Source: Acidobacteriaceae bacterium (lineage in GTDB: Bacteria; Acidobacteriota; Terriglobia; Terriglobales; Acidobacteriaceae). Taken from it: a stretch of 37,530 nucleotides of DNA. A program made the translations under genes and the position numbers. The DNA lies in NCBI GenBank assembly GCA_030041045.1, contig JASHOQ010000052.1, forward strand, positions 1-37,530, read 5' to 3'. The notes under the pieces were generated by a model. That model made no database searches and had not been told where the DNA came from. It saw only the letters and a list, made by a program, of their open reading frames with translations. Below are positions 1 through 6,941 of this stretch, in pieces; the stretch's first letter is position 1; each line of letters begins with the position of its first letter.

Positions 1-691
1 TAAGGAACAACCGCCCCATCGTGGGAGTATCCGCATGGACGAGGCAGACTTCACGATCAGGAAAAACGAGTCGCGTTTGTTGGACATCTAATTCGAGGCG
101 CCGGGTTACGGTCTGAAACGCGTCGGTGTGACCCACGCGAAGCCACACTTCCCACCAGATGAGCTGATCATTGCTCGGAAAAAGATCGGGGTCGTCCGTA
201 AACACCGACCGGAGGGCCGACTTCACAACACGGTCAATACGTGCAACTAAGTCTTCTCCCTTTGGATGTCCTTTTTGGGTGTCCTCGTTCTTGTAGCGGT
301 CGATCTTCGACAGATAAAAATCGCTTGCGTTATCGGGAACAAATACCGTGGCAAGGGCGGGCTGAGTCCTGTCTGCTTGTCGGAATGCGACAAGTTCGAT
401 GTGCTTCAACCGGTTTTCTAGTAGCTCAGCGGCTTTCTCTGACCCCGGTGGAATCTCAAAATCGAGATAGAAGCCGGGCGTGCCCGCGTGCAACGCAGGA
501 TCGCGGTTTTGTCGCTCCGCGTTGACAGCGGCCAAAGCAACCGTAAGGGCCTCGCGAATCATATCCGCGTGTGTAGCCCGATCGCGTTGGGGCAGAGGCT
601 GGCGCGGAGGCGGATTCTTACTGGTATACGGCTCCGGCCTGCCGTTGTTGCGCAGATAAAAATGAGGCCGGTCCCTTGGAAGTTCTGGCAT
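1..691 (-). CDS. S8 (subtilisin-like) peptidase, N-terminal part, runs off left edge
   Basis: An open frame runs from an ATG at 691 to the window edge, about 230 codons without a stop. It begins MPELPRDRPHFYLRNNG and starts two bases after the stop of the upstream AAA ATPase, so the two genes are translationally coupled. The visible part matches, from memory, the N-terminal domain of subtilisin-like peptidases that sit beside an AAA ATPase; the Asp/His/Ser catalytic domain would lie beyond the edge and cannot be checked. No signal peptide is visible, which suggests a cytoplasmic protein. In the known IetAS antiphage system an ATPase partners a subtilisin-like protease, and the gene order here fits. 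Base composition is less GC-rich than the housekeeping genes to the right, as expected of acquired DNA. The gene is well supported; the protease call rests partly on the neighbour. Confidence 0.68.
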   Translation of the reverse strand, partial: MPELPRDRPHFYLRNNGRPEPYTSKNPPPRQPLPQRDRATHADMIREALTVALAAVNAERQNRDPALHAGTPGFYLDFEIPPGSEKAAELLENRLKHIELVAFRQADRTQPALATVFVPDNASDFYLSKIDRYKNEDTQKGHPKGEDLVARIDRVVKSALRSVFTDDPDLFPSNDQLIWWEVWLRVGHTDAFQTVTRRLELDVQQTRLVFPDREVCLVHADTPTMGRLFL

Positions 692-693
692 CG

Positions 694-1674
694 CTACAGG
701 CAGGCCGCCTTTCTTTCCTCAAGCGCGGAGAGAATCGATTCGGTGGTGATGCGTTTGGAATCGATAAGCACTGCCTTCTTTGCCGCCTCTTCGCTGACCC
801 TGACCAGATCAGCGGGGCTGAAAGATTGCGCCCGATGCAAAATCGTCGGCCAGTCCACATTGCTAGTCTCGAAAGGCGCGAGCTTCCTCCGGATGATCTC
901 TTCAGCGAGCGTGAGATCGGGCAAGGCATATTCGATCACGTCATCAAAGCGCCGGAAAAGCGCGCGATCGAGCATTTTTTCATGATTTGTGGCTGCGACG
1001 ATCAGACTGTCGGACGAGTCCTTTTCGAGCAGCTGCAGAAAGGAATTAAGCACTCGGCGAATCTCGCCGACGTCATTAGACTGATTCCGATGGGCGCCCA
1101 GAGCGTCAAACTCGTCAAATAGGTAGACTCCTCGGCTTTGACGAATGGCGTCGAACACGAGCCGGAGCTTGGCCGCGGTCTCGCCCATGAATTTCGTGAT
1201 CAGGCCTTCGAGCATGATCGTGAACAAGGGCAGATGAAGTTCGCCGGCAAGAGCCGATGCGCTCATGGTCTTCCCAGTTCCTGGAGGTCCGACAAAGAGG
1301 AGCTTCCTACGAGGCTGAAGACCATTTTCGAGCAGCCTTTTTCGTTGTCTCTGCTCGACCAGAACGCGCTTGAGCCGTTCGGTCAACAGCACGGGCAGAA
1401 CCATGTCTCCGAGCCGGAGCGAGGGGGTCTGGACGGCGAGAAGATTAGCAAGCTCCCCTCGCGGCTCAAGGACAATGAGTTGTCCTTGTCGGCGTTGTAC
1501 GGAGGTAGACCGGCGTTTGGCTTCTTCGATAAGTTCACGAAGCTGCTGCGCGACAGCAGCATGGCCCAGTTTCGCCTCGTGAGCGGCAGCCTGCATAGCG
1601 ACGGACAGGAATTCCCTATCGTCCCCTTCGAGGTGACTCTTCAAGAGCGCGATCATGTGGCGAGCTGAACCCAT
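694..1674 (-). CDS. AAA+ ATPase of an IetAS-like ATPase/protease pair
   Basis: This 326-residue cytoplasmic protein has an N-terminal helical region (about residues 1-60) and one AAA+ module. Walker A is GPPGTGKT near residue 130, Walker B is GVYLFDEFDALG near residue 185, a sensor-1 Asn lies in VAATNHEK, and a candidate arginine finger is RALFRRFDD. The small C-terminal lid follows. AAA+ proteins of this class remodel or recognise a partner; here the partner is the protease gene that begins two bases after this stop. By analogy with IetAS the ATPase would sense infection or feed substrate to the protease; that is inference. An AAGGA lies 8 nt before the ATG at 1674; a second ATG at 1656 is possible. 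The AAA+ assignment is secure, the defence role less so. Confidence 0.85.
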   Translation of the reverse strand: MGSARHMIALLKSHLEGDDREFLSVAMQAAAHEAKLGHAAVAQQLRELIEEAKRRSTSVQRRQGQLIVLEPRGELANLLAVQTPSLRLGDMVLPVLLTERLKRVLVEQRQRKRLLENGLQPRRKLLFVGPPGTGKTMSASALAGELHLPLFTIMLEGLITKFMGETAAKLRLVFDAIRQSRGVYLFDEFDALGAHRNQSNDVGEIRRVLNSFLQLLEKDSSDSLIVAATNHEKMLDRALFRRFDDVIEYALPDLTLAEEIIRRKLAPFETSNVDWPTILHRAQSFSPADLVRVSEEAAKKAVLIDSKRITTESILSALEERKAACL

Positions 1675-2190
1675 TCAACCGATCCTTCGTTTGTTGGCGA
1701 GCTGAAAGACATGAATTTCCCTAGCGTGTTTATGTTAATCCGGATGCCCAGGACCCACCTGCCAAAACTGCAAATTACTGAGGCATCGGTACTTTGATAT
1801 GCAACCAGAGATTCTCAGCTATTCTGACCGGCGCCTGTTCACGGAGATTGCGCCAAAGTTGGCCGCAAACGGTATGACCTCGGTTCCGGAATAGAGCACC
1901 ACGCCTCTGATCACGGATGATAATCAACCACGAGGTGGATGATTATCATCGCAAACAAACGCGAACATTTTGGGCGCGAAGAAACAGATTGGCAAAAATG
2001 TGAGCCGCCGCTGCATGAACGACGGCCATCCCCGACGCTGGCAGCATTGGGGCCATTTCGCGACAAGCACGGAGTCTCCAGCGCACGAACAATACACGAA
2101 CACCGTAGGGGTGAAAATGGCCCAAATCGTCCTAAACCGTCCCGAAACCGATTTTTTGTAACCATCCTTTTTTCAGCAATATCCGTTCAT
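1675..2190. other. Intergenic region upstream of the ATPase, no convincing gene
   Basis: This stretch holds the upstream region of the leftward ATPase gene and several short open frames on both strands with Cys/Arg/Ser-rich, antisense-looking translations and no SD. I see no gene. Structured elements are a 35-bp palindrome (1916-1950) and an inverted pair GGGGCCATTT / AAAATGGCCC near 2053-2125. Confidence 0.5.
1916..1950. repeat. 35-bp near-perfect palindrome
   Basis: The arms GATGATAATCA and TGATTATCATC are exact reverse complements (11 bp). Inside them, after an A/A mismatch, CCAC pairs with GTGG around a GAG loop. There is no T-tract, so it is not a standard terminator. It could be an operator, a recombination core or a hairpin in a transcript. 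Confidence 0.75.
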
Positions 2191-2218
2191 TCTAAACCGC
2201 TTGAGTTTCATCGGTAGG

Positions 2219-2268
2219 CCGCCCTGAAAAGGCCGGCGTCGGCGGTTCAATCCCGTCCCTGGCCACCA
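2219..2268 (+). pseudogene. tRNA-Phe 3' half (decayed or attachment-site fragment)
   Basis: From 2224 the sequence reads CTGAAAA (an anticodon loop with GAA), then a variable region, a T-arm GGCGG-TTCAATC-CCGTC that pairs 5 bp, acceptor strand CCTGGCC, discriminator A and encoded CCA. This is the 3' half of a bacterial tRNA-Phe. The matching 5' acceptor GGCCAGG and a proper D-arm are missing upstream, so this is not a working tRNA. Fragments of this kind mark the far end of elements integrated into tRNA genes. The geometry puts the ATPase/protease pair on the island side (left) and chromosome on the right. A simply decayed tRNA gene is the alternative. Confidence 0.6.
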
Positions 2269-2635
2269 CATCCCTTTGAAAAGTTTCCGGATCTTGAGGC
2301 CGCGCTCATGCTTTTGAGCGCAGCGAAGTGGTGTTGCCCGCGGCCCTCGGGAAAGGCCGGCGTCGGCGGAGCAAATTCGCACGGGGCCCGTCCCTGGCCA
2401 CCACATCCCTTTGAAAAGTTTCCGGATCTTGAGGCCGCGCTCATGCCTTTGAGCGTAGCGAAGTGGTGTTGCCCGCGGCCCTCGGAAAAGGCCGGCGTCG
2501 GCGGAGCAAATTCGCACGGGGCCCGTCCCTGGCCACCATCCCTTTGAGTGTTTCTCATTCTTGAGGCCGCGCTCATGCTTTTGAGCGTAGCGAGGTGGTG
2601 TTGCCCGCGGCCCTCAAGAAAGGCCGGCGTCACTG
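2222..2635. repeat. Tandem 124-135 bp repeats carrying tRNA-like ends and nested hairpins
   Basis: Three tandem copies and a partial fourth. The marker AAAGGCCGGCGTC occurs at 2228, 2352, 2487 and 2619. Each unit carries GTCCCTGGCCACCA (the tRNA-like acceptor and CCA), then CATCCCTTTGA, then a nested hairpin: outer arms CTTGAGGCCGC / GCGGCCCTC(AAG) and an inner stem GCGCTCA / TGAGCGC. Open frames on both strands across it follow the repeat and look spurious. Confidence 0.85.
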
Positions 2636-2880
2636 AAGCGGCGATCTCTCCGCATGCTTCGTAAGCGCTGCCACTGGCTTCCATTGCTCAGCCTGAGTGT
2701 TCCAGCGGTTCATGGTGAACGCATCCGTGGGGTTGAGCGGGGCGTATTCCGCGCAGTGTGACACTTGGAGAAGTGTCCCATTGAGGCCATTGCCTGCAAG
2801 CTCCCTGGGCGAAGATGGTCGTAGCTTTCGATCGATCGCTGCAGTCTAGATAAAGTTCCAAACAATAGGAGTTTGCCGCC
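2636..2880. other. Upstream region of the beta-propeller pair
   Basis: No gene seen. It should contain the promoter of the downstream pair. The first gene is preceded by AGGAG at about 2870, 9 nt before its ATG. Confidence 0.4.
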
Positions 2881-3930
2881 ATGCGCAATTGGCTTCCGAT
2901 TGGCTTGCAGTTGGCGCTTATGACGATCCCAAGCAACGCCATTTATGGGCAGAGCGAACGACCGTTTTCCGCGCCCGACTCCGTCATTCTGTCCAGTTGG
3001 CAAGATCGCGATCTTCTTCTCCTTACCACTCCCTCGGGTAATTTTCCGATTCAGGGTCCGCCTGGATTCAAAGACAGCGGGTATTTCGTTCTCCCAGCTC
3101 TGGCGCCGGCAGGCGATCGAATCGCTGCGGGTCTCACACTGCCTGACGATTCCGAAAGGACAAAGTGCGATCCGTCCCTGGTCACCTGTGCTCTGCCCGG
3201 TCCTGCTCAACACAAATCGGTCATGGGCGTCTACTCAGTGCGCGATGGATCGTGGAAGCTCTACGGCGACTTTTGTTCTCCCTTGGAGGGGCCTCCGGCG
3301 TTTTCGCCGGATGGCGCAAAGATTGCCTTCAAAGCAGTGATGAGGACGGTTTATTCGGGCTGTGACACAGGGTACGGCGTCAACGCGTTGCTGATCCTCG
3401 ATCTCGCCGGCGGCCAGTTCTTTCAGGTCCCGAACACTGCGATGGTCGTGTCGAATGCGCGGATCAGCTGGTCTCCCGACGGGAAATATCTTGCGGTGCA
3501 GACGTACCCGGAAGAGGGCGAAAGAATTCCTGGCCGGATTGTCCTGATTGAAGTCGGGTCATGGACCCAGAAGATTATCGCCATGGGGGCCGCGCCGGCA
3601 TGGTCACCGAATGGTGATTGGATCGCCTATCTCTCTGGTTCGTACCAAGAGAGATGCATGCTCATTCACCCGGACGGGACAGGTGCCAAAGTGGTCCGAG
3701 ATGAGGACCGGCGCCGGACGTTATGGCAATGGGGCATTGATGACCAGGTATGGTCGCCCGATGGGAAGACGTTGATTCTCAGAGAATCGGGAGGGTTTCT
3801 TTCTGACAAAACGGATGAAGTCAGCGTGGATCTGGCTACCGATAAGGTAAAAATGCTGCCGAGAAATAGCGTCACTGTGTATGGCTGGGCGCGGCTGACG
3901 AGCAATCAGCTTCCAGGAGCAGGAAAATGA
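2881..3930 (+). CDS. Secreted WD40-like (PD40/TolB-type) beta-propeller protein
   Basis: A 349-residue protein with a hydrophobic N-terminus ending near AIYGQS that looks like a Sec signal peptide, so it is probably periplasmic or secreted. The body has repeated blades marked by the PD40 signature: FSPDGAKIAF (about 140), SWSPDGKYLAV (about 200), AWSPNGDWIAYL (about 240) and VWSPDGKTLIL (about 290). Such folds serve as binding scaffolds; TolB is the best-known example, but there is no TolB N-terminal domain or Tol/Pal neighbourhood here. AGGAG 9 nt upstream supports the ATG. It overlaps the next gene by ATGA, so the two are co-translated paralogues. The specific role is unknown. Confidence 0.85.
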   Translation: MRNWLPIGLQLALMTIPSNAIYGQSERPFSAPDSVILSSWQDRDLLLLTTPSGNFPIQGPPGFKDSGYFVLPALAPAGDRIAAGLTLPDDSERTKCDPSLVTCALPGPAQHKSVMGVYSVRDGSWKLYGDFCSPLEGPPAFSPDGAKIAFKAVMRTVYSGCDTGYGVNALLILDLAGGQFFQVPNTAMVVSNARISWSPDGKYLAVQTYPEEGERIPGRIVLIEVGSWTQKIIAMGAAPAWSPNGDWIAYLSGSYQERCMLIHPDGTGAKVVRDEDRRRTLWQWGIDDQVWSPDGKTLILRESGGFLSDKTDEVSVDLATDKVKMLPRNSVTVYGWARLTSNQLPGAGK

Positions 3931-4877
3931 GGGACGACGATTCCACTCACAAACGCAGGCGAATGCAGATTGCTTTCGCCCTTTTCCTGCTTCTTCCCAT
4001 CGCAGCCCGCGCCCAGGGCAAGGAAACTTTTGCGGAGCCGAATTCGGCGCTCTTATTCGGCAATTTTAGAACCAGTCTTTACGTGGTTACTCCAGCCAGG
4101 ACAATCGAATTGAAGAATGTTACGGAAGGCGGGGCTGGGGGCAGATTCAGTGTTCCATCCCTTGCGCGAACGCTTGATCGCATTGCCTGGAGCGTGGATA
4201 GAGTCGACCATACTGAGATCGGTGTGTATTCCGTGCGCGATCAGGCATGGAAGAGTTTTGCCGATGTCTGCTACGCCGGCGGCGGTCCAGCCGCGTTCTC
4301 GCCCGATGCAACCAAGATCGCGTTCGTCTCGGCGATGCCGTCGTCGCCGGTTCATGAGGTTTGTCCCACCACCGACAAAACGGTTTTGCAGATTCTCGAC
4401 CTCGCTACCAGGAGAATCACGAAGCTCTCATGCTGCGGCTGGGCGTTGCGCGGGCGCCTCAGTTGGTCGCCTGACGGGAAGGAGATTGCCGTGGAGTACG
4501 TGCCCCAGGTCGGCCTGGGCCAGATCGCCCTCGTGGAGACTGACACGGGAAAGGCAAAAACCATCGCTGACGGTGGGTATCCTTCATGGTCGCCGAATGG
4601 CGAGTGGATTGCCTATTTCGACAGCCAACTTGCAAAGTGTTTTCTGGTTCATCCCGACGGAACGGGCATGAGGATTATCCGTGACGGTGAGGACGGCTTT
4701 CGGTATCACGTGTGGCTCTATGGCGCGGTGTGGTCTCCGGATGGCCGGAAGTTGCTGCTGAATGAGGAGACCGGCGATGAACGTTTCAATGTTGTCATGG
4801 TGGACGTAGAGACCGGAAAAGCGACTACGAAAACCAAGAACGGATTGCCCGTCCTTGACTGGGCCCCCGCGAACTGA
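3927..4877 (+). CDS. Secreted WD40-like beta-propeller protein, paralogue of preceding gene
   Basis: The start ATG overlaps the previous stop as ATGA. The 316-residue product shares the plan of its neighbour: a signal peptide (hydrophobic core after KRRRM, probable cleavage after ARAQ), then blades with AFSPDATKIAF, SWSPDGKEIAV, SWSPNGEWIAYF and VWSPDGRKLLL. Both also share the phrases GVYSVRD and LVHPDGTG/LIHPDGTG, which points to tandem duplication. A second start, at the Met just before the hydrophobic core, would give a more ordinary signal peptide. The function is unknown; the pair may act together, for example as a heteromeric extracytoplasmic scaffold (inference). A stable hairpin overlaps the stop codon. 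Confidence 0.83.
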   Translation: MRDDDSTHKRRRMQIAFALFLLLPIAARAQGKETFAEPNSALLFGNFRTSLYVVTPARTIELKNVTEGGAGGRFSVPSLARTLDRIAWSVDRVDHTEIGVYSVRDQAWKSFADVCYAGGGPAAFSPDATKIAFVSAMPSSPVHEVCPTTDKTVLQILDLATRRITKLSCCGWALRGRLSWSPDGKEIAVEYVPQVGLGQIALVETDTGKAKTIADGGYPSWSPNGEWIAYFDSQLAKCFLVHPDGTGMRIIRDGEDGFRYHVWLYGAVWSPDGRKLLLNEETGDERFNVVMVDVETGKATTKTKNGLPVLDWAPAN

Positions 4878-4895
4878 ACGGCAAACAGTTCGCGG
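4867..4895 (+). terminator. Hairpin overlapping stop codon (possible terminator)
   Basis: CCGCGAACTG and CAGTTCGCGG are perfectly complementary (10 bp) around a 9-nt loop, and include the TGA of the second propeller gene. There is no U-tract, so termination would be weak or the hairpin may serve mRNA stability. It lies between convergent genes. Confidence 0.45.
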
Positions 4896-4995
4896 AACCT
4901 TCAGTCCACGCGGCCGCTTTTTGGCAGGAACTCATCGCGTGCAAGCAAATTGCGCCCCATTCGCCCGCGCAAGCTTAGATGGCGCCGCCGCGATG

Positions 4996-5502
4996 CTAGG
5001 TTTGCTGCTGCTTCTCCCGGTAATAGGCAATCAGGTCCATGGGTTTGGCCGGCTGCGCGCCCAGCTGGCGCAGCATGGTGGTTACTTGCCCGCGATGATA
5101 GGTGCCATGATTCACCACGTGCTGCAGCGTCTGCCAGAAGGCGTCCAAGTGCGCGTTGCCGCGGAGGTCCTTGTACTCGATGAAGCGTTCGACGCCTTTG
5201 GGGCCGAGATTGACCAGGACGGCGCGCATTCCGGTTTCGAGCTCAGTCCACTCGCGGCGCGCCGCGGTCACGTCGGCGATGCGGTCCGGCGGTCGAAGGC
5301 CGGAAGGCTGCTCGCCTCTCCAGCGCGCGAGCCAGATCGATTCCGCAGCGCAGATGTGGGCGATGGTGTCGCGCACCGAACTGAAGCTGGAGCCGAGCGG
5401 GCGCGTGAACTGCTCGATCGTGAGCGCGGAGACGGCATCGAGAAGACGGTCGCGCGCCCAGTAGTTGTAGTCGAGCAGGCTATTCAGATCGTCGAAGGTC
5501 AT
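4996..5502 (-). CDS. DinB/YfiT-family putative metal-dependent protein
   Basis: A 168-residue four-helix-bundle protein of the DinB superfamily. The three His metal ligands are visible: one in VRDTIAHICAAE (about residue 50) and two in HVVNHGTYHRGQ (about 131-137). The N-terminal LLDYNYWARDRLLDA motif is also characteristic. Family members include thiol transferases (bacillithiol, mycothiol) and many uncharacterised stress-linked proteins; the substrate cannot be named. The length is typical and no signal peptide is present. It is monocistronic, convergent with the propeller pair, and its upstream side faces the long non-coding region that holds the hairpin array. Confidence 0.85.
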   Translation of the reverse strand: MTFDDLNSLLDYNYWARDRLLDAVSALTIEQFTRPLGSSFSSVRDTIAHICAAESIWLARWRGEQPSGLRPPDRIADVTAARREWTELETGMRAVLVNLGPKGVERFIEYKDLRGNAHLDAFWQTLQHVVNHGTYHRGQVTTMLRQLGAQPAKPMDLIAYYREKQQQT

Positions 5503-5797
5503 GGGGCGAGTTTACGGCAGTTCGTGTGCTGGTCTGGCAGCGTCCAGGCCGTGCATGGAAGGGAATCAATCTGGTTTTGCGTTCGAAGAGGCACGGCAAG
5601 CAGATTTTTTCGGGCAATTCCCTGCGCAGGCGAATGTCTTTTCGCAGCTTTTTGCCGGCGGGAGAGCCATGGATGCATCGTCGCTGGTGCATAACTTTCA
5701 ATGCTGCACCATGCCTGGTGAAATCCACAGGATTCTGAGGGATTTGCACTTGCATTCACAGATTGGCCCGAAGTAATGTCTCGTTAACTGATGACCC
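5503..5797. other. Intergenic leader region before hairpin array
   Basis: It should hold the promoter of the leftward DinB gene and possibly the promoter of the rightward array transcript. The short frames here have Cys/Trp/Arg-rich translations and no SD. I see no gene. Confidence 0.4.
5750..5779 (+). promoter_or_regulatory. Candidate promoter for the hairpin-array transcript
   Basis: TTGCAT (5750-5755) and TAATGT (5774-5779) are separated by 18 nt. The his operon promoter in this window has the same -10 and spacing with a better -35. Position just upstream of the array is suggestive; sequence match is modest. Confidence 0.3.
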
Positions 5798-6714
5798 AGT
5801 AGGGAATCGGGAGTTGGTTGCCGGATTGACTGGGGACGCGGCCGACGATGCGAGTCGGAGGCCGCAGGAACCAGACAGGCCAGAGGACATAATAGCCGGT
5901 GCAAGCCGGAAGTTGGTTAACTGGCCGCGATGGAAAGTTGGCAGACGGTGCAAGCCGGAGGTCAAACGCCAACGCATCCGGAGGTGCAATGGACGGTGGA
6001 GGCTGGATACTCATCGACGGCTCGTCCGGCGATGCAAGGTCCAGGTGAAATCGAAAGTTCATCGTAGGCCTGGCCAGGGGAGAGAGAGCCGGTGCAAGCC
6101 GGCAGGATCGAAACTGGACGTACCGGAGAGCATAACAACCGGCGCAAGCCGGAAGCGAGCCACCGGACGTGCCGAAGGATCAAGATTCCGTGAGAGTCGA
6201 GGCGAGTCAGGCGAGCAGAACCGGAGGAGACGGCAATCGGCGCAAGCCGGGGGTTAGTAGGCCGGGGAAACTCGAAGGATTGGGCTTCTGGCGAAAGACA
6301 GAAGTCGGCCGCCAGTGAAGGCTGGAGATGCGACGTCCGGTGAAAGCCGGGGGTACCGCTTCAGCCGTACCGAGGGAAGCAGGCGTCGGCGCAAGCCGAT
6401 GGCCGGTCCAGCGGAGTAGCTGGAAGATAGCGCGTCCGGCGCAAGCCGGAGGACCTATCGGAGGCAGGGTCGGAGGATTCGATTCGCGGCGCAAGCCGGG
6501 AGTGGGATTTGAGGGCACTGCTGGAGGGTGGAGCTTCCGACAAGAGTCGGGGGATAGCCCTGCGGCGTGAGCTGGAAGGCGTGGCAACCGGTGCAAGCCG
6601 GAGGCAGGCGCACCAGACGGGCGAACAGCGGCGCAGACGGCCAAAAGCCGTAGGCAGGTTGCGAGCCCAGACGCAGGAGGCGAGTCCGATTGACCTGCAG
6701 GTCACCACATCTTA
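5798..6714 (+). ncRNA. Candidate structured RNA: about 18 hairpins at 47-51 nt spacing
   Basis: A short hairpin recurs in phase from about 5800 to 6690. The reference copy is CCGGC-GCAA-GCCGG, a 5-bp stem with a GNRA tetraloop. Core starts (GGYGCAAGCCGG or variant) lie near 5847, 5898, 5947, 5995, 6044, 6091, 6141, 6189, 6239, 6290, 6339, 6388, 6438, 6488, 6539, 6590 and 6639. Stems vary with compensation: TCGGC/GCCGA (6386), CCGAC/GTCGG (6537), ACGGC/GCCGT (6637), GCCGGT/GCCGGC (6089). Loops are mostly GCAA, with GAAA at 6342 and GAGA at about 6192. The GNRA loops occur on the plus strand, and a strong plus-strand terminator follows. Spacing is not a multiple of three and frames on both strands run across it, so it is not coding. 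No known RNA family is recognised. Confidence 0.6.
6692..6703. repeat. 12-bp perfect palindrome GACCTGCAGGTC
   Basis: A perfect 12-bp palindrome sits between the last array unit and the terminator. It could cap the 3' region of the transcript or bind a dimeric protein. Confidence 0.5.
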
Positions 6715-6753
6715 GGCGCCAGGGACTTCGGTTTCTGGCGCCTTCGTATTTTT
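6715..6753 (+). terminator. Intrinsic terminator at the end of the hairpin array
   Basis: GGCGCCAG (6715-6722) pairs perfectly with CTGGCGCC (6735-6742), followed by TTCGTATTTTT. Only the array lies upstream on this strand; the nearest genes on both sides are on the minus strand. This implies that the array is transcribed rightward as its own RNA. Confidence 0.85.
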
Positions 6754-6941
6754 GCGCCTTCTTTTTTCTTTGCCGCGGGTGAGTGCAACCGGTCAAACGC
6801 CGGCCGTTCGTTCCTCAGCCATTGCACGGGGAAAAAGCTCGAGACCATCGGGGTGAAAGCGCGCAAGGAATCACCGGCCCGTGCGCAGCGGGACGCAGAA
6901 CGCGGATGCTCTGAAGCGATTCTTTGGAGGGGGGCAAATCC

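Noticed and set aside
2247..2684. Minus-strand frame with internal repeated peptide (EGRGQHHFATLKGMSAASR)
   Set aside because: The peptide repeats only mirror the 132-135 bp DNA repeat; there is no SD and units of 124 bp break the frame relation. It is treated as a repeat, not a gene.
5763..6708. Several open frames on both strands across the hairpin array (up to 164 codons)
   Set aside because: They are rich in Arg/Gly/Ser/Pro, start without SD, exist on both strands, and the 47-51 nt period is not compatible with a repeated reading frame. They arise from stop-poor GC-rich repeats.
5798..6714. CRISPR array
   Set aside because: The repeat core is only about 14 nt and varies by compensated changes, the intervening 35 nt are partly conserved, and there are no cas genes.
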